DNA of 64,000 nucleotides from Rhizobium sp. C1. Lineage in GTDB: Bacteria > Pseudomonadota > Alphaproteobacteria > Rhizobiales > Rhizobiaceae. The DNA lies in assembly GCF_021026335.1 (NCBI RefSeq), contig NZ_JAJNCY010000013.1, forward strand, positions 1 through 64,000. The letters are read 5' to 3'. Both the position numbers and the translations under genes were made by a program. Shown piece after piece: positions 45,595 through 56,973 of the stretch (positions within the stretch are counted from its first letter, which is position 1; every line of letters begins with the position of its first letter). The notes below the pieces were generated by a model. The model saw nothing but the letters and a program-made list of their open reading frames with translations, had not been told where the DNA came from and did no database searches.

Positions 45595-46006
45595 TCCTAT
45601 CCTGAGTCCGGAATTGTTGTTCACGCTGCGTGCGATGGGCCACACGGACGAAATCGCCATCGTCGATGGCAATTATCCGGGGCTGGAACATGCCCGCCGG
45701 CTGGTGCGCACCGACGGCCACGGCGTTATTCCGGTGCTCAATGCCATTCTCTCCGTGATGCCGGTCGACGACTTCGTGCCGGAAGCCATCTTCCGCGCGA
45801 TTCCGCGCGGCGACATGGAAGCGCTCGACCCGGTGCATGAGGAAATGGTTGCCTGCTGTGCCATCCACGAACCGAAACTGAAGGTCGTGCCGCTGGCTCC
45901 GGCCGATTTCTATAACCGCGTGCGCGCCGCCCACACGGTCGTCCAGACCAGCGAACCGCGCCTCTATGGCAATATCATCCTGCGCAAGGGCGTCATCTAC
46001 CCTTGA
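45578..46006 (+). CDS. RbsD/FucU-family sugar mutarotase
   Basis: This 142-residue protein starts VLKGIDPILSPELLFTLRAMGHTDEIAIVD, the classical FucU/RbsD N-terminus; the conserved catalytic-type histidine is in MGH. These enzymes interconvert sugar anomers such as beta-pyranose and furanose forms. The start is a GTG at 45578 inside the end of the ROK gene, backed by AAGGAG at an 8-base spacing. Overlap with the regulator and proximity to frcBCA suggest that it prepares the imported sugar for phosphorylation. Confidence 0.9.
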   Translation: MLKGIDPILSPELLFTLRAMGHTDEIAIVDGNYPGLEHARRLVRTDGHGVIPVLNAILSVMPVDDFVPEAIFRAIPRGDMEALDPVHEEMVACCAIHEPKLKVVPLAPADFYNRVRAAHTVVQTSEPRLYGNIILRKGVIYP

Positions 46007-46032
46007 GCGGATCAGGCAATCGCTGAAACGAA

Positions 46033-46062
46033 AAATGCCCGGGCGATGTCGCCCGGGCATTT
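46033..46062. terminator. Bidirectional terminator between mutarotase and chemoreceptor
   Basis: AAATGCCCGGGC (46033-46044) and GCCCGGGCATTT (46051-46062) form a 12-bp perfect stem around a 6-base loop, flanked by an A-run on the left. It serves the mutarotase gene (plus) and the chemoreceptor gene (minus). Confidence 0.85.
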
Positions 46063-46085
46063 GCGTCTGGAGAGGTCGCTGCCGA

Positions 46086-48581
46086 TCAGGCGGCGTAGGC
46101 CTGTCGCTGCTCTTGTTTCAGCCGGAACTGGCTGATAAGCTGCATCAGATGGTCGCCCTCATGCGCCAGCTGCTGAGACACGGCGTTGGCCTCTTCCACC
46201 ATCGCGGCATTCGCCTGCGTCATCTGGTCCATCTGGTTGACTGCGGTGTTGACCTCCTGCAGGCCCGCAGATTGGTCGTGCGCGGCCTGGGCGATCATCT
46301 GAACATGTTCGTAAAGCTGCGCGATGCGGGTGGAAATATCGCTCAGCGCCTCGCCGGTGCGCTGGACGTGGCGCACACCGGTCGTCACTTCATGCGTTGC
46401 CGTATCGATCAGGCTCTTGATCTCGTTGGCCGCACCGGCTGAGCGCTGGGCAAGCTCGCGCACTTCCTGCGCGACGACAGCGAAACCCTTGCCGGCTTCA
46501 CCAGCGCGCGCCGCCTCGATACCGGCATTGAGCGCCAGAAGGTTGGTCTGGAAGGCGATGTCTTCGATCACGTCGATGATCTGCTCGATCTTGCGCGAGG
46601 CCTCTTCGATCCGGGTCATCGCATCGACGGCGTCGGCAACGATCTCGGAGGAGGCTTCGGCATTCTTGCGGGTATCCCGCACGATGGTGTTGGCTTCTCC
46701 CGCGCGGCTTGCCGTTTGGCGCACCGTAACCGTGATTTCGTCCACGGCAGCGGCCGTCTGTTCCAGCGAGGCCGCCTGCGTTTCGGTGCGGCGCGACAGC
46801 TCGTCGGCCGAAGCGCGCATTGCATTGCCATTGGCTTGGATGTTGCGCGCATCCTGACGGATCTGTGCCAGCGTCTCGTTCAGTCGCTCCAGCGAACCGT
46901 TGAAGTCCTGGCGGAGCTGATCGAGCCCGCCGCTGAAGGGGGTGGAAATGGCGCAGGTCAGGTCCCCGTCGGAAAGCTGGCGCAGCGATTGCGCGAGCTG
47001 GCGGACGGCAAAGTCGATCTGTTCCTGGCTCGCCTGCTTTTCGGCGTCGTTGCGGCGGCGCTCTGCCTCTGCGGCCAGACGCTGTTCTTCGCTCACGTTT
47101 TCGACTCGGAGCTTTTCCAGCGCATTGGCCTTGAAGATGCCGAGCGCGCGGGCCATGTCGCCGATTTCGTCGCGGCGATTGTCGCCCTGGATCGACGTAT
47201 CGAGCACGCCTTCGGCAAGTCGGCGCATGGCGCTGGTGATCTGCCCGATCGGCCTGCGGAAGATCAGGATGAGACCGATGCCGGCCAGGATGGCGATGAT
47301 GATGCCCGCAACCACGACGCTGATCGAGATGCTGTTGGCTGACATGCTCTCAGCCTTGGCCTGATCCTTCTGCTGGTCGGCAAATTGTGACAGCAGGCTC
47401 CAGGTCTGGTCGATCTGAGTGGCAGCGGCCGAAAACTCGGTGTTTTTCCGGTTGAAGATGTCCAGAAGAGCTGCGGCGCTGTCGGAAAACTTGTCCAGCA
47501 CCGGCTTGATGCCGTCTGCCATGGCCTTGAATGAGGCGTCATCCGGAGCCGTGGCGCCGATATCGTCCAGCGTCTTGCCGAAGAGATAGATGTCCGACTG
47601 TGTCGTCGCCAGTTGTTCCTTGGTCGGAGCAGCCGTCAGCTTTGCGATACCGATTTCGATATTGCTGCGCGCCGTCATCAGTGCCGCGATCTTGCGGTTC
47701 ATCGAGTTGGCCAGCGTGATGCCCTTGTCCGCATTTGTCAGCTCGATGACTGCCTTGTGCATCATGTCGCTGGCCATCTTGTTCATCTGGGCAGACAGGA
47801 AGAGAAGATCGGCGCCTGCGGTGCTCGCTGCACCCTCGCCGGCCTGATTGTCTTCCTTCAGTTTCTTCAGCGTGGCGTTCAGCGTGACAGCCAGTTCCTT
47901 CTTGTCGGCAGGCAGAGATCCGGCGAGCCTGTTGAGGTCGGGATCGGCCCGCACGGCGTCGATTGCTGCCAGGCGTTCGTTTGCATCTGCCGAGTTGTTG
48001 AGCTTGGAAAGGAGATCGGACAGCTTGCGGCCCTGTGAATCGATATCGACGCTGGCTTTCAACTCGGCCTTTTGCGCGTTCTGAATGCGCGTTGCATCGG
48101 CGACAAGCTTGAACACCGTCTTTGAGGCGGCATTCTGCACATCGTCCATGCTCTTGAAGTTCTGGGCAATGTCGGCAAGAACCCCGGTGCGCTGCTGCTC
48201 CAGCTTCCACAGCCCGTTATTGTTTTCGGCGATTTTGTCCGTCTGGGTCAGGGCCTGATCCAGCAGCGAGACATCGGTCTGCCCCTGAAGGGTCGCCACC
48301 ACCTCCGCAAGGCGCGCCTTCTGTTGCGCGACATCCTCGGCTGCCTTGTCGAATTTTGCCCTCACCGGTTCACGGAGGAAGCCGCTGATGCTGGCGAAGA
48401 CCTGCTTGTAGCCGTTCATCGACTGCAAGACGACGTTCGAAATCTCGATCCGCCCGCGCAGTATTTCGTTGGAATAGAGGCTGACGAAACCGACCAGCAG
48501 GATGCTGAGCACAAAGGGTGTCACCATCAGGAAGATCTTGGTTTGGATGCGGAAGCGGGAAAGCAGGCCGTCGATATTCAT
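46086..48581 (-). CDS. Methyl-accepting chemotaxis protein with long helical sensor
   Basis: An 831-residue receptor. Helix 1 lies at about 18-38, then a long periplasmic region of about 370 residues rich in alpha-helical heptads, helix 2 near 415-440, a HAMP domain ([20 protein letters not shown]), and the signalling domain with [22 protein letters not shown]. The C-terminus ends QEQRQAYAA and lacks an obvious NWETF pentapeptide. The long sensor resembles the helical bimodular (HBM) type, which binds small acids or amines; the ligand is unknown. The start at 48581 gives the normal short N-terminus. Confidence 0.93.
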   Translation of the reverse strand: MNIDGLLSRFRIQTKIFLMVTPFVLSILLVGFVSLYSNEILRGRIEISNVVLQSMNGYKQVFASISGFLREPVRAKFDKAAEDVAQQKARLAEVVATLQGQTDVSLLDQALTQTDKIAENNNGLWKLEQQRTGVLADIAQNFKSMDDVQNAASKTVFKLVADATRIQNAQKAELKASVDIDSQGRKLSDLLSKLNNSADANERLAAIDAVRADPDLNRLAGSLPADKKELAVTLNATLKKLKEDNQAGEGAASTAGADLLFLSAQMNKMASDMMHKAVIELTNADKGITLANSMNRKIAALMTARSNIEIGIAKLTAAPTKEQLATTQSDIYLFGKTLDDIGATAPDDASFKAMADGIKPVLDKFSDSAAALLDIFNRKNTEFSAAATQIDQTWSLLSQFADQQKDQAKAESMSANSISISVVVAGIIIAILAGIGLILIFRRPIGQITSAMRRLAEGVLDTSIQGDNRRDEIGDMARALGIFKANALEKLRVENVSEEQRLAAEAERRRNDAEKQASQEQIDFAVRQLAQSLRQLSDGDLTCAISTPFSGGLDQLRQDFNGSLERLNETLAQIRQDARNIQANGNAMRASADELSRRTETQAASLEQTAAAVDEITVTVRQTASRAGEANTIVRDTRKNAEASSEIVADAVDAMTRIEEASRKIEQIIDVIEDIAFQTNLLALNAGIEAARAGEAGKGFAVVAQEVRELAQRSAGAANEIKSLIDTATHEVTTGVRHVQRTGEALSDISTRIAQLYEHVQMIAQAAHDQSAGLQEVNTAVNQMDQMTQANAAMVEEANAVSQQLAHEGDHLMQLISQFRLKQEQRQAYAA

Positions 48582-48890
48582 TCGGAATGATCCACACAAT
48601 GGGGGCGGGGTGTTTGGGACCGACTGTAAGCAAGGCGGGTAAGCGATCTGTTAAGGTTACCTCGCGAAATCCAGCAAGTGTCTGAAACTTCGGTCGGCCT
48701 GCCCAGCGGTCAGACGTTCAGGCTTTGGCGGTTTTCTGTACGGTGCGGGGTGCGGGGTGAGGGCTGATCCGGAGACATGTCCGCGCACAAGTCGCCGTCG
48801 AGCCAATGGTGCTTGCTCTCCATCGCTCAAATCAACGCGTCCGGCGCGAGAGCCGCACCGTGACGGGACAGGAGTGACCGGAAGACGGTA
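48582..48890. other. Intergenic region, no gene seen
   Basis: This 309-base gap holds the chemoreceptor promoter side and a short tandem run of GGTGCGG-like 7-mers (48742-48762, three copies). I see no RNA gene or coding sequence. Confidence 0.5.
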
Positions 48891-49130
48891 TCAGTTGCGG
48901 GCCAGGCGTCGCCGCACGGTTTCGATCAGTGTCAGCACGAAGACATCTGCCGCAATCCCGAAGTTGAACAGTAGAACAGCTTCGGTAAGCAGCAGCCATC
49001 TGGCGCCACCTGAAACAAGAGCGGCCGCGCCGAACGCGATGAAGATCAGCATGGCGATGAGCGTATAGGCGGCGACTGAACGCAATTGTACGGCAATCAA
49101 TCCCATTGCGATGGATGTCGCTGCAATCAT
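48891..49130 (-). CDS. Small predicted membrane protein
   Basis: A 79-residue hydrophobic protein with two or three predicted helices (MIAATSIAMGLIAVQL, TLIAMLIFIAFGAAALVSGG, LLLTEAVLLFNFGIAADVFVLTL) and a basic C-terminal tail RRRLARN. I do not recognise a family. The start at 49130 is decided by AGGAG with an 8-base spacing; the ATG six bases earlier is too close to it. It is downstream of a nested hairpin and the orphan spike-base gene, all on the minus strand. Confidence 0.6.
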   Translation of the reverse strand: MIAATSIAMGLIAVQLRSVAAYTLIAMLIFIAFGAAALVSGGARWLLLTEAVLLFNFGIAADVFVLTLIETVRRRLARN

Positions 49131-49215
49131 TGCCATCTCCTCTCAAAGCGAAAGCTCTTTGAAGCCGAGATTAGAACCCGGCTTCTGAAGAAATGCCTAA
49201 CGCCTCGTCCCATTT

Positions 49216-49254
49216 GTATCCGGTGTCGTGCTGAAACGGCACAGCGCCGGATAC
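49216..49254 (-). other. Nested stem-loop, possible structured RNA
   Basis: GTATCCGG (49216-49223) pairs with CCGGATAC (49247-49254), and an inner GTGC/GCAC pair (49228-49231 and 49239-49242) extends it. No T-run follows on either strand. It lies in the 178-base gap upstream of the small membrane protein gene and downstream of the spike-base gene. Confidence 0.4.
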
Positions 49255-49308
49255 GATCTTCCCCCAAGGTGAAGATTACCACGCCGGGCTTGCGCCTGTC
49301 ATGCGCGA

Positions 49309-49572
49309 TCAGACCAGGCCAACAAGCGCGTTGGCTGTGGTTCCCGCCGCGGCGATCTTTGTGGCGCGCACCGGAAGAACCGCTCCGGCCGGCACATTGG
49401 TGAAGATAACCGCCGCCCCGGACGCAAGTGTGGCGGCGATGTCGCCACCAACGCCGCAATAGAGCGCGCGAATGGTCTCGGCGAGACTGGTGGTGTCGCT
49501 GGGTGTGATGGGGAATGCGTGGGATGCCGGCCCGGCGAGAGAGGGCGCATTGTCTGCAAATCGGTCTGCCAT
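49309..49572 (-). CDS. Phage/GTA-type spike base protein (RCAP_Rcc01079-like), orphan
   Basis: An 87-residue protein starting MADRFADNAPSLAGPASHAF. The pattern PITPSDTTSLAETIRALYCGVGGDIAATLASG followed by VPAGAVLPVRATKIAAAGTTA matches the short beta-rich spike base proteins of gene transfer agents and tailed phages. AGGAAAGG precedes the ATG at 49572. No other phage or GTA gene is near, so it is an isolated or domesticated member. Assignment rests on motif resemblance. Confidence 0.72.
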   Translation of the reverse strand: MADRFADNAPSLAGPASHAFPITPSDTTSLAETIRALYCGVGGDIAATLASGAAVIFTNVPAGAVLPVRATKIAAAGTTANALVGLV

Positions 49573-49825
49573 GATGAAGCCTTTCCTGATGGTTGTGGAA
49601 GGGCCGTATTGTGAGCCTGCGTGATGGAGCGGGGAAAATGAAGGACCGGTTCTGCTGAAAGAGGTCACCCTCTCTTTTGCCAAGTCTTTGGAAACGCAGG
49701 TGCGGGGGCGATGGGGCGGATGGAAAAAACCGGAAGCGTCACTTTTCCCGTCCCCGGTGCTTTCCCCGTTGAAACAGGAGGTGTGCGCTTTGCGCACTGC
49801 GTCCGAGCGTGTATTTCTTGAGGTC

Positions 49826-51409
49826 ATGAGCAATCTCTTCGATGCCGATTCGGCGACAAATCTCTACGAATATTCGGTTTCGGAACTCTCCGGATCGATC
49901 AAGCGCACGGTCGAAAATGCCTTCGACCATGTGCGCCTGCGCGGCGAGATTTCAGGCTACAGAGGGCCGCATTCGTCGGGTCACGCCTATTTCAGCCTGA
50001 AGGACGATCGCGCTCGCATCGATGCCGTCATCTGGAAGGGCAGTTTCTCCAAGCTGCGGTTCCGGCCGGAAGAGGGCATGGAAGTGATCGCGACCGGCAA
50101 GGTCACCACCTTTCCCGGCTCGTCAAAATACCAGATCGTCATCGAAAACCTCGAACCGGCCGGTGCCGGTGCGCTGATGGCGCTCATCGAGGAGCGTAAG
50201 CGCAAGCTTGCCGCCGAAGGCTTGTTCGACGAGGGGCGCAAGCAATTGCTGCCCTACATGCCGAAGGTCATCGGGGTCGTGACCTCCCCGACCGGCGCCG
50301 TCATCCGCGATATCCTGCATCGGATCTCCGACCGTTTTCCCGTCCATGTCATCGTCTGGCCGGTGAAGGTTCAGGGCGAGGGCTCCGGCGACGAAGTGGC
50401 GAATGCCATTCGCGGCTTCAATGCGCTGGAAGAGGGTGGCCCGATCGCGAGGCCCGATCTTTTGATCGTCGCCCGCGGCGGCGGCTCGCTCGAAGACCTC
50501 TGGAGCTTCAACGACGAGGCTGTCGTTCGTGCAGCTGCAGAGAGCGAAATCCCGCTGATCTCGGCCGTCGGCCACGAGACCGACTGGACGCTCATTGACT
50601 ATGCCGCCGACGTCCGCGCGCCCACGCCCACAGGCGCTGCCGAAATGGCGGTGCCGGTGAAGGCTGATCTGGAGGCGCAGGTGGCCACTCTTTCGGCACG
50701 GCTCAAGGCCGCCGTGACGCGCCAGATGGAGGCGAACCGGCAATCGGTCCGCGCCCTCGTTCGCGCGCTCCCGTCGCTCGACCAATTGCTGGCGCTGCCG
50801 CAGCAGCGGCTCGATCGTGCCGCCTCCAGCCTTGGCCGCGGATTGGAACTCAACACACTGAACAAGCGCCGCACTTTCGACACGGCCGCCGGCAAGCTGC
50901 GCCCTGACATGCTGGCGAACCGCATTGCCGAGCGGCGGCAGATGCTGGATCAGCGCATGGCGCGCGCCGAGCGCTCTGTGGAACGGCTTGTCGACCGCAG
51001 CCGCTCACGGGTCCACCGGGCGGATGCGGCGCTGTCAGGTCTTCCCGGGCGACTTGCGCATGAAATCGGTCGCTCAGGCGATCGGCTCAAGGGGCTGGCA
51101 CTTCGTGCGGATACGGCACTTTCGACCCGGCTTTCACGCGAACGCTCGGCACTGGCAGCGCATGAGCGCATGCTGCTGTCGCTGTCCTACAAGAATGTGC
51201 TGAAACGCGGTTACGCAGTGATACGCGATGAGAAGGATGCAGTTTTGTCGTCCGCGGCGGCTGTTTACGAGGGGCAGGGGCTTTCCATCGAGTTTGCCGA
51301 TGGACGGATTTCGGCCACCGCTGGCGATGGCGGACCCGTTCCCGCGCGGCCGAAGAAAGGCGAAAAGCCCGCCCCGGTGAAAAAGCCGGAGCAGGGCTCA
51401 CTTTTCTAA
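49826..51409 (+). CDS. xseA: Exodeoxyribonuclease VII large subunit
   Basis: A 527-residue catalytic subunit of the single-strand exonuclease VII. The N-terminal OB domain has [26 protein letters not shown] near residue 40. The catalytic domain includes [18 protein letters not shown] near 150, [16 protein letters not shown] near 218 and [14 protein letters not shown] near 252. A long helical coiled-coil tail follows (residues about 285-440). The start at 49826 (MSNLFDADS) fits the family; upstream in-frame sequence lacks conservation. The small subunit gene is not nearby. Confidence 0.95.
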   Translation: MSNLFDADSATNLYEYSVSELSGSIKRTVENAFDHVRLRGEISGYRGPHSSGHAYFSLKDDRARIDAVIWKGSFSKLRFRPEEGMEVIATGKVTTFPGSSKYQIVIENLEPAGAGALMALIEERKRKLAAEGLFDEGRKQLLPYMPKVIGVVTSPTGAVIRDILHRISDRFPVHVIVWPVKVQGEGSGDEVANAIRGFNALEEGGPIARPDLLIVARGGGSLEDLWSFNDEAVVRAAAESEIPLISAVGHETDWTLIDYAADVRAPTPTGAAEMAVPVKADLEAQVATLSARLKAAVTRQMEANRQSVRALVRALPSLDQLLALPQQRLDRAASSLGRGLELNTLNKRRTFDTAAGKLRPDMLANRIAERRQMLDQRMARAERSVERLVDRSRSRVHRADAALSGLPGRLAHEIGRSGDRLKGLALRADTALSTRLSRERSALAAHERMLLSLSYKNVLKRGYAVIRDEKDAVLSSAAAVYEGQGLSIEFADGRISATAGDGGPVPARPKKGEKPAPVKKPEQGSLF

Positions 51410-51432
51410 TTTCTGACCGAGAAATCGCGAGA

Positions 51433-51585
51433 TCAGATTCGTCCCATCAGCAGAAGGACGATGACGATCACCAGGACCAGGCCGATACCACCCGACGGGC
51501 CATAGCCCCAGCCGCGCGAGTGAGGCCAGCTCGGGATAGCACCGAGCAGCAGCAGAACCAGAATGATCAGCAGGATTGTACCCAT
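51433..51585 (-). CDS. DUF3309 family small membrane protein
   Basis: A 50-residue protein, MGTILLIILVLLLLGAIPSW followed by PHSRGWGYGPSGGIGLVLVI and a second hydrophobic stretch, the diagnostic DUF3309 sequence. Two short membrane helices flank a glycine/proline loop. GGAG lies about 12 bases before the ATG. Members are common in proteobacteria, often stress-linked, with unknown function. It converges on xseA with a 23-base gap. Confidence 0.88.
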   Translation of the reverse strand: MGTILLIILVLLLLGAIPSWPHSRGWGYGPSGGIGLVLVIVIVLLLMGRI

Positions 51586-51703
51586 CTCGAAACTCCTCTC
51601 CGAAACTCTTGGCGGAAGGAGAACGAATGTTCGCTGGCGAGCCTTCCGCGGGAAGAAGAAGTCCTTCTTCCTTGCGGGGTCTAACGCGAGCGCATGCTAA
51701 AAT

Positions 51704-51732
51704 GTTCCGGGTACGGCAACCGCACCCGGAAC
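51704..51732 (-). terminator. Terminator of the malic enzyme gene
   Basis: GTTCCGGGT (51704-51712) and ACCCGGAAC (51724-51732) form a 9-bp stem with an 11-base loop, followed on the minus strand by ATTTTAG. It begins 14 bases after the malic enzyme stop. Confidence 0.75.
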
Positions 51733-51745
51733 GGCGCGCCAAAGC

Positions 51746-54043
51746 TCAGGCGCCTGCGCTATAGGCGGCAATCGCGGCCATGTTGACGATGTCGCTGTCC
51801 TTGGCTCCGATCGGGACGATCTGGACCGATTTTTCAAGCCCCACCAGGATCGGACCGATGACGGTCGAGCCGCCTAGCTCCTGCAGCATCTTGGTCGAGA
51901 TCGAGGCCGAGTGGAACGCCGGCATGACGAGGACGTTGGCCGTTCCTGACAGACGGCAGAACGGATATTGCTCCATCACCTTCGGATTGAGCGCCACATC
52001 GGCAGCCATCTCGCCGTCATATTCGAAATCGACACGACGGCGATCAAGGATCTTCACCGCTTCGATGACGCGATCCGAACGTTCACCGGAGGGATGACCG
52101 AATGTGGAATAGGCGAGCATGGCGACGCGGGGTTCGTAGCCCAGCCGCCGGGCCATGCCGGCGGCTTCCTCGGCGATATCGGCCAGTTGCTCCGAATTCG
52201 GCATGTCGTGGACGGCCGTGTCGGCAACCAGAACCGTGCGGCCACGGGCGAGCACGATGGAGACGCCGATCATGCGGTGGCCGCTTCTGACATCGATGCA
52301 GCGCTTCACGTCTTCGAGAACGGTGGAATAGTTGCGCGTCGTGCCCGAGACCATGCCGTCCGCATCGCCGAGCGCCACCATGCAGGCAGCGAAGTGGTTG
52401 CGGTCGTTGTTGATGAGGCGCTGGACGTCGCGATAGAGATAACCCTGCCGCTGAAGCCGTGCATAGAGATAGTCCGTATAGGCCTCGTTGCGGGTCGAAA
52501 GGCGGGCATTGACAATTTCGATGCCAGGCCGGTTGAGATCAACGCCGGCCTTTTCCGCTGTCTCGCGCATCTGCTCCTCGCGGCCGAGCAGAATGGCCGT
52601 GCCAAGCTGCTGGTTCACATAGGAGAGAGCGGCGCGCATGACCTGCTCCTCCTCGCCCTCGGCGAAGACGACGCGCTTCGGATTGCGCCGAACATATTGA
52701 TAAAGCCGCTGCAGGGTCGAGGCGATGGGGTCGCGCCGCGCATTCAGTTCGCGGGCATAAGCCTCCAGATCGAGGATCGGTTTGCGGGCGACGCCGGATT
52801 CCATCGCAGCCTTGGCGACGGCAACCGGGATGGCCGAGATGAGGCGCGGGTCGAAGGGCACAGGAATGATATATTGTGGCCCGAAGCGCGGACGGTTGCC
52901 CTGATAGGCGGCGGCCACATCGTCCGGCACATCGGCGCGGGCGAGATCGGCGAGCGCATTGGCAGCCGCAATCTTCATGTCGTCGTTGATGGTCGAGGCG
53001 CGGACATCGAGCGCACCGCGGAAAATGTAAGGGAAGCCCAACACATTGTTGACCTGGTTCGGATAGTCCGAACGGCCGGTCGCGACAATCGCATCGCCAC
53101 GCAGCCGTGCGACATCTTCCGGCGCGACCTCCGGATCGGGGTTCGCCATCGCGAAGATGATCGGGTTCGCCGCCATGGAAAGAACCATCTCATCCGTCAG
53201 CGCGCCCTTACTGGAAAGCCCGAAGAAGACATCGGCCCCGACCATCGCTTCCTTCAGCGAACGGCGGTCCGTCTTCACCGCATGGGCCGACTTCCACTGG
53301 TTCATGCCCTCGGTGCGACCCTGATAGATCACGCCTTTCGTGTCGCAGAGCGTGACGTTTTCCGGCGCAAAGCCCATGGATTTGATGAGTTCGATACAGG
53401 CAATCGCCGCAGCGCCCGCGCCATTGCAGACGAGCTTCGTGGTCTTGAAGTCGCGCCCCGTCAGCGCCAGCGCGTTGATGAGACCGGCGGCCGCAATGAT
53501 CGCCGTGCCGTGCTGGTCGTCATGGAAAACCGGGATGTCCATGATCTCGCGCAGCCGCTGCTCGATGATGAAGCATTCCGGCGCCTTGATGTCTTCCAGA
53601 TTGATGCCGCCGAAGGAGGGGCCGAGGAAGCGGACGCAGTTGATGAACTCATCCGGGTCTTCGGTATCGACTTCGAGGTCGATGGAATCGACATCGGCAA
53701 AGCGCTTGAAGAGGACCGACTTGCCCTCCATCACCGGCTTCGACGCCAGCGCGCCGAGATTGCCGAGGCCGAGGATGGCCGTGCCGTTGGAAATGACCGC
53801 AACCATGTTGCCGCGTGTCGTATAATCATAGGCGCGCGACGGATCGTCGGCGATGGCCTTCACCGGAACGGCAACGCCCGGCGAATAGGCGAGCGACAGG
53901 TCGCGCTGCGTCGCCATCGGTTTGGTCGGTGCGATTTCGAGCTTGCCGGGGCGTCCGCGCGCGTGAAAATCGAGCGCTTCCTGTTCCGTGACGGACGCGA
54001 GATTGCGCGTGCCCTTGTTCCCGCTCTTATCGTTGCCGGCCAT
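51746..54043 (-). CDS. maeB: NADP-dependent malic enzyme with phosphotransacetylase-like domain
   Basis: This 765-residue MaeB-type enzyme decarboxylates malate to pyruvate. The malic enzyme part (1-430) has the catalytic-type AYSPGVAVP and the NAD(P)-binding [16 protein letters not shown] near 192. The C-terminal part (from about 440, [19 protein letters not shown]) is a phosphotransacetylase-like regulatory domain that typically has no catalytic role. In Sinorhizobium the gene beside mutS is tme, the NADP-preferring form; coenzyme choice here is inferred from that synteny. Divergent from mutS, with a clear terminator downstream. Confidence 0.93.
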   Translation of the reverse strand: MAGNDKSGNKGTRNLASVTEQEALDFHARGRPGKLEIAPTKPMATQRDLSLAYSPGVAVPVKAIADDPSRAYDYTTRGNMVAVISNGTAILGLGNLGALASKPVMEGKSVLFKRFADVDSIDLEVDTEDPDEFINCVRFLGPSFGGINLEDIKAPECFIIEQRLREIMDIPVFHDDQHGTAIIAAAGLINALALTGRDFKTTKLVCNGAGAAAIACIELIKSMGFAPENVTLCDTKGVIYQGRTEGMNQWKSAHAVKTDRRSLKEAMVGADVFFGLSSKGALTDEMVLSMAANPIIFAMANPDPEVAPEDVARLRGDAIVATGRSDYPNQVNNVLGFPYIFRGALDVRASTINDDMKIAAANALADLARADVPDDVAAAYQGNRPRFGPQYIIPVPFDPRLISAIPVAVAKAAMESGVARKPILDLEAYARELNARRDPIASTLQRLYQYVRRNPKRVVFAEGEEEQVMRAALSYVNQQLGTAILLGREEQMRETAEKAGVDLNRPGIEIVNARLSTRNEAYTDYLYARLQRQGYLYRDVQRLINNDRNHFAACMVALGDADGMVSGTTRNYSTVLEDVKRCIDVRSGHRMIGVSIVLARGRTVLVADTAVHDMPNSEQLADIAEEAAGMARRLGYEPRVAMLAYSTFGHPSGERSDRVIEAVKILDRRRVDFEYDGEMAADVALNPKVMEQYPFCRLSGTANVLVMPAFHSASISTKMLQELGGSTVIGPILVGLEKSVQIVPIGAKDSDIVNMAAIAAYSAGA

Positions 54044-54144
54044 GTTTCCTCACCTTTTTACGCTGGCGGCCTTGTGGCCCCCTCTCCATTATCATTTATA
54101 GTTCGCCGACCCGACGTCCGACCTTGAAGACCAACCCTCCTACC

Positions 54145-56886
54145 ATGGTGGCCACCATTTCCGATCATCGTCAAACCGTGCTCACCGCAGAATTACTGGC
54201 ATCGGAGGAGAGCCGTCAATCGGCCACGCCGATGATGGAGCAATATATCGAGATCAAGGCCAACAATCCGGGCTCGCTGCTTTTCTACCGGATGGGCGAT
54301 TTCTACGAGCTGTTCTTCGAAGACGCCGTGGACGCCTCACGGGCGCTCGGCATCACGCTCACCAAGCGCGGCCAGCATATGGGCCTCGACATTCCAATGT
54401 GCGGCGTGCCGATCCATGCGGCCGACGACTATCTGCAAAAGCTGATTTCGCTCGGCTTCCGCGTTGCCGTCTGCGAACAGGTTGAGGACCCGGCGGAGGC
54501 GAAGAAGCGCGGCTCGAAATCCGTCGTTCGGCGCGATGTGGTCCGGCTCGTGACGCCGGGCACGCTGACCGAAGAAAAGCTGCTCTCGCCGTCCGAATCC
54601 AACTATCTGATGGCGCTTGCCCGCATCAAGAGTGGGTCAGAGCCAGCTTACGCTCTGGCCTGGATCGACATTTCGACCGGTGTGTTTCGCCTTGCCGAAA
54701 CCGCGCGCGAGCGCATGCTCGCCGATATTCTGCGCATCGACCCGAAGGAACTGATCCTCGCCGATCAGGTCTTTCACGATCCTGATCTTCGCCCGGTCAT
54801 GGATGTGCTCGGCCGCACTGCCGTTCCCCAACCGCAGGTATTGTTCGACAGCGCGACCGCCGAAAACCGTCTCGCCCGCTATTTCGATGTCGGAACGCTG
54901 GACGGGTTCGGGACCTTTACCCGCGCCGAGATTGCCGCTGCCGCCGCCGCCGTCGCCTATGTCGAGAAGACGCAGATCGATGCCCGTCCGCCGCTTGGCC
55001 GCCCGGAGCGCGAAAGCAGCGCCTCGACGCTCTTCATCGACCCGGCGACCCGCGCCAATCTGGAGCTTGCCCGCACGCTGTCCGGTAGCCGCGATGGCTC
55101 ACTCCTGAAAGCCATCGACCGGACCGTCACCGGCGGCGGCGCGCGCCTGCTCGCCGAACGGCTGATGTCGCCGCTAACGGATCCGGACGCCATCAACTTG
55201 CGGCTCGACAGTGTCGCCTGGCTGATGGATGCCACCACGCTCACCGATGATCTGCGCGACGATCTCAAGCACGCGCCCGACATGACCCGCGCTTTGTCAC
55301 GTCTGGCGCTCGGGCGCGGCGGCCCGCGCGATCTCGGCGCATTGAGGCAGGGCTTGCAGGCGTCGCGCATGATCGCCGCCCGGCTGGAACGGGAAATCCT
55401 GCCGCCGGAGCTTCTGGATGCGCAGAACGCGCTTCAGCAATTGCCGGTCGATCTCGCTGCCGAGCTGGAAGCCGTGCTCGGCGATGAACTGCCGCTTTTG
55501 AAGCGCGATGGCGGTTTCGTGCGCGCAGGCGCGATCGCCGAACTTGATGAGGTCCGCGCGCTGCGTGACCAGTCGCGGCAGGTGATTGCCGGGCTGCAGC
55601 TCGATTACATCGAGGAAACCGGCATCAAGTCGCTGAAGATCAAATATAACAATGTTCTCGGCTATTTCATCGAGGTGACGGCGGGCAATGCCGGCGCGAT
55701 GACGGACACGAACGAGGGCCGCGCGCGCTTCATCCATCGCCAGACGATGGCGAATGCGATGCGCTTCACGACGACGGAACTGGCCGAGCTTGAAAGCAAG
55801 ATCGCCAATGCCGCCGACCGGGCGCTCACGCTGGAACTGGGAGCCTTCGACGCTCTGACGACGCGCGTCGTGTCGCATGCCGAAGCGATCAAGGCGGCGG
55901 CGCGGGCGCTCTCGATCATCGATGTCTCGGCGGGTCTCGCCACGTTGGCCGGTGAACAGGGCTATTGCCGCCCCATGGTGGACGACAGCAACGCCTTTGC
56001 CATCGTCGCCGGCCGCCATCCGGTGGTCGAGCAGGCGCTGCGCCGGCAATCGGCCGAACCCTTCGTCGCCAACGATTGCGATCTGTCGCCGCCGAAGGGC
56101 GCGAAGGACGGCGCGATCTGGCTGCTGACCGGTCCCAACATGGGCGGGAAGTCGACCTTCCTCCGGCAGGCGGCGCTGATTGCCATCATGGCGCAGATGG
56201 GCTCCTTCGTACCCGCCGGTTCGGCGCGGATCGGCGTGGTCGATCGCCTATTTTCCCGCGTCGGCGCCTCAGACGATCTGGCCCGCGGCCGCTCCACCTT
56301 CATGGTCGAGATGGTTGAAACCGCTGCAATCCTCAATCAGGCCACCGAGCGCTCGCTGGTCATCCTTGACGAAATCGGACGCGGCACGGCGACCTTCGAC
56401 GGCCTTTCCATCGCATGGGCGGCGGTCGAGCACCTGCATGAAGTCAACCGCTGCCGGGGCCTCTTCGCCACGCATTTCCATGAATTGACCGTGCTGTCGG
56501 AAAAGCTCGACCGCTTGTCCAACGCGACGATGAAGGTGCGCGAATGGAAGGGCGAGGTGATCTTCCTGCATGAGGCGGGACCGGGTGCGGCCGACCGCTC
56601 CTACGGCATTCAGGTCGCCCGCCTCGCCGGATTGCCTGCCGCCGTGGTTGCCCGCGCGAAGGACGTGCTGGCAAGGCTCGAAGACACCGCGCGGAAATCG
56701 CCGGCGAGCCAACTCATTGACGACCTGCCACTGTTCAAGGTTGCTGCCAAGCAGGTCGAGGAAAGCCGTGCTGCCGGACCGTCAAAGGTCGAGGAGGCGC
56801 TGGCCGCACTCGATCCGGATGAAATGACGCCGCGCGAAGCGCTGGACGCCCTGTACGCGTTGAAGAAAGAACTTCGCAAGGCTTGA
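54145..56886 (+). CDS. mutS: DNA mismatch repair protein MutS
   Basis: A 913-residue mismatch-recognition ATPase. The N-terminal mismatch-binding domain has [11 protein letters not shown] with the conserved Phe-x-Glu, and the ATPase domain has Walker [14 protein letters not shown] near 670, the later [12 protein letters not shown] and ATHFHELT. The start at 54145 ([10 protein letters not shown]) is the first ATG; an in-frame TTG at 54124 is possible. It is followed 87 bases later by glnD, an arrangement found across Rhizobiaceae. Confidence 0.97.
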   Translation: MVATISDHRQTVLTAELLASEESRQSATPMMEQYIEIKANNPGSLLFYRMGDFYELFFEDAVDASRALGITLTKRGQHMGLDIPMCGVPIHAADDYLQKLISLGFRVAVCEQVEDPAEAKKRGSKSVVRRDVVRLVTPGTLTEEKLLSPSESNYLMALARIKSGSEPAYALAWIDISTGVFRLAETARERMLADILRIDPKELILADQVFHDPDLRPVMDVLGRTAVPQPQVLFDSATAENRLARYFDVGTLDGFGTFTRAEIAAAAAAVAYVEKTQIDARPPLGRPERESSASTLFIDPATRANLELARTLSGSRDGSLLKAIDRTVTGGGARLLAERLMSPLTDPDAINLRLDSVAWLMDATTLTDDLRDDLKHAPDMTRALSRLALGRGGPRDLGALRQGLQASRMIAARLEREILPPELLDAQNALQQLPVDLAAELEAVLGDELPLLKRDGGFVRAGAIAELDEVRALRDQSRQVIAGLQLDYIEETGIKSLKIKYNNVLGYFIEVTAGNAGAMTDTNEGRARFIHRQTMANAMRFTTTELAELESKIANAADRALTLELGAFDALTTRVVSHAEAIKAAARALSIIDVSAGLATLAGEQGYCRPMVDDSNAFAIVAGRHPVVEQALRRQSAEPFVANDCDLSPPKGAKDGAIWLLTGPNMGGKSTFLRQAALIAIMAQMGSFVPAGSARIGVVDRLFSRVGASDDLARGRSTFMVEMVETAAILNQATERSLVILDEIGRGTATFDGLSIAWAAVEHLHEVNRCRGLFATHFHELTVLSEKLDRLSNATMKVREWKGEVIFLHEAGPGAADRSYGIQVARLAGLPAAVVARAKDVLARLEDTARKSPASQLIDDLPLFKVAAKQVEESRAAGPSKVEEALAALDPDEMTPREALDALYALKKELRKA

Positions 56887-56973
56887 GCGCTATACCTGTC
56901 ACTCCGACATAAAAACGCCTATAGAGCGGCCGACTCGTCAGTTGCTTCGCGAACCCAAGGAATCAACGCCGCA

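Noticed and set aside
48742-48762. Three tandem GGTGCGG-like 7-mers
   Set aside because: Too short and imperfect to be a meaningful repeat array.
48757-49068. Plus-strand open frame of 103 codons
   Set aside because: Arg/Ser/Thr-rich translation opposite the small membrane protein gene, which has a better start site and composition.
51968-54127. Plus-strand open frame of about 719 codons opposite the malic enzyme gene
   Set aside because: It mirrors the codon structure of a clearly conserved gene; the translation is rich in His, Asp, Arg and Gly without family motifs. High third-position GC keeps antisense frames open.
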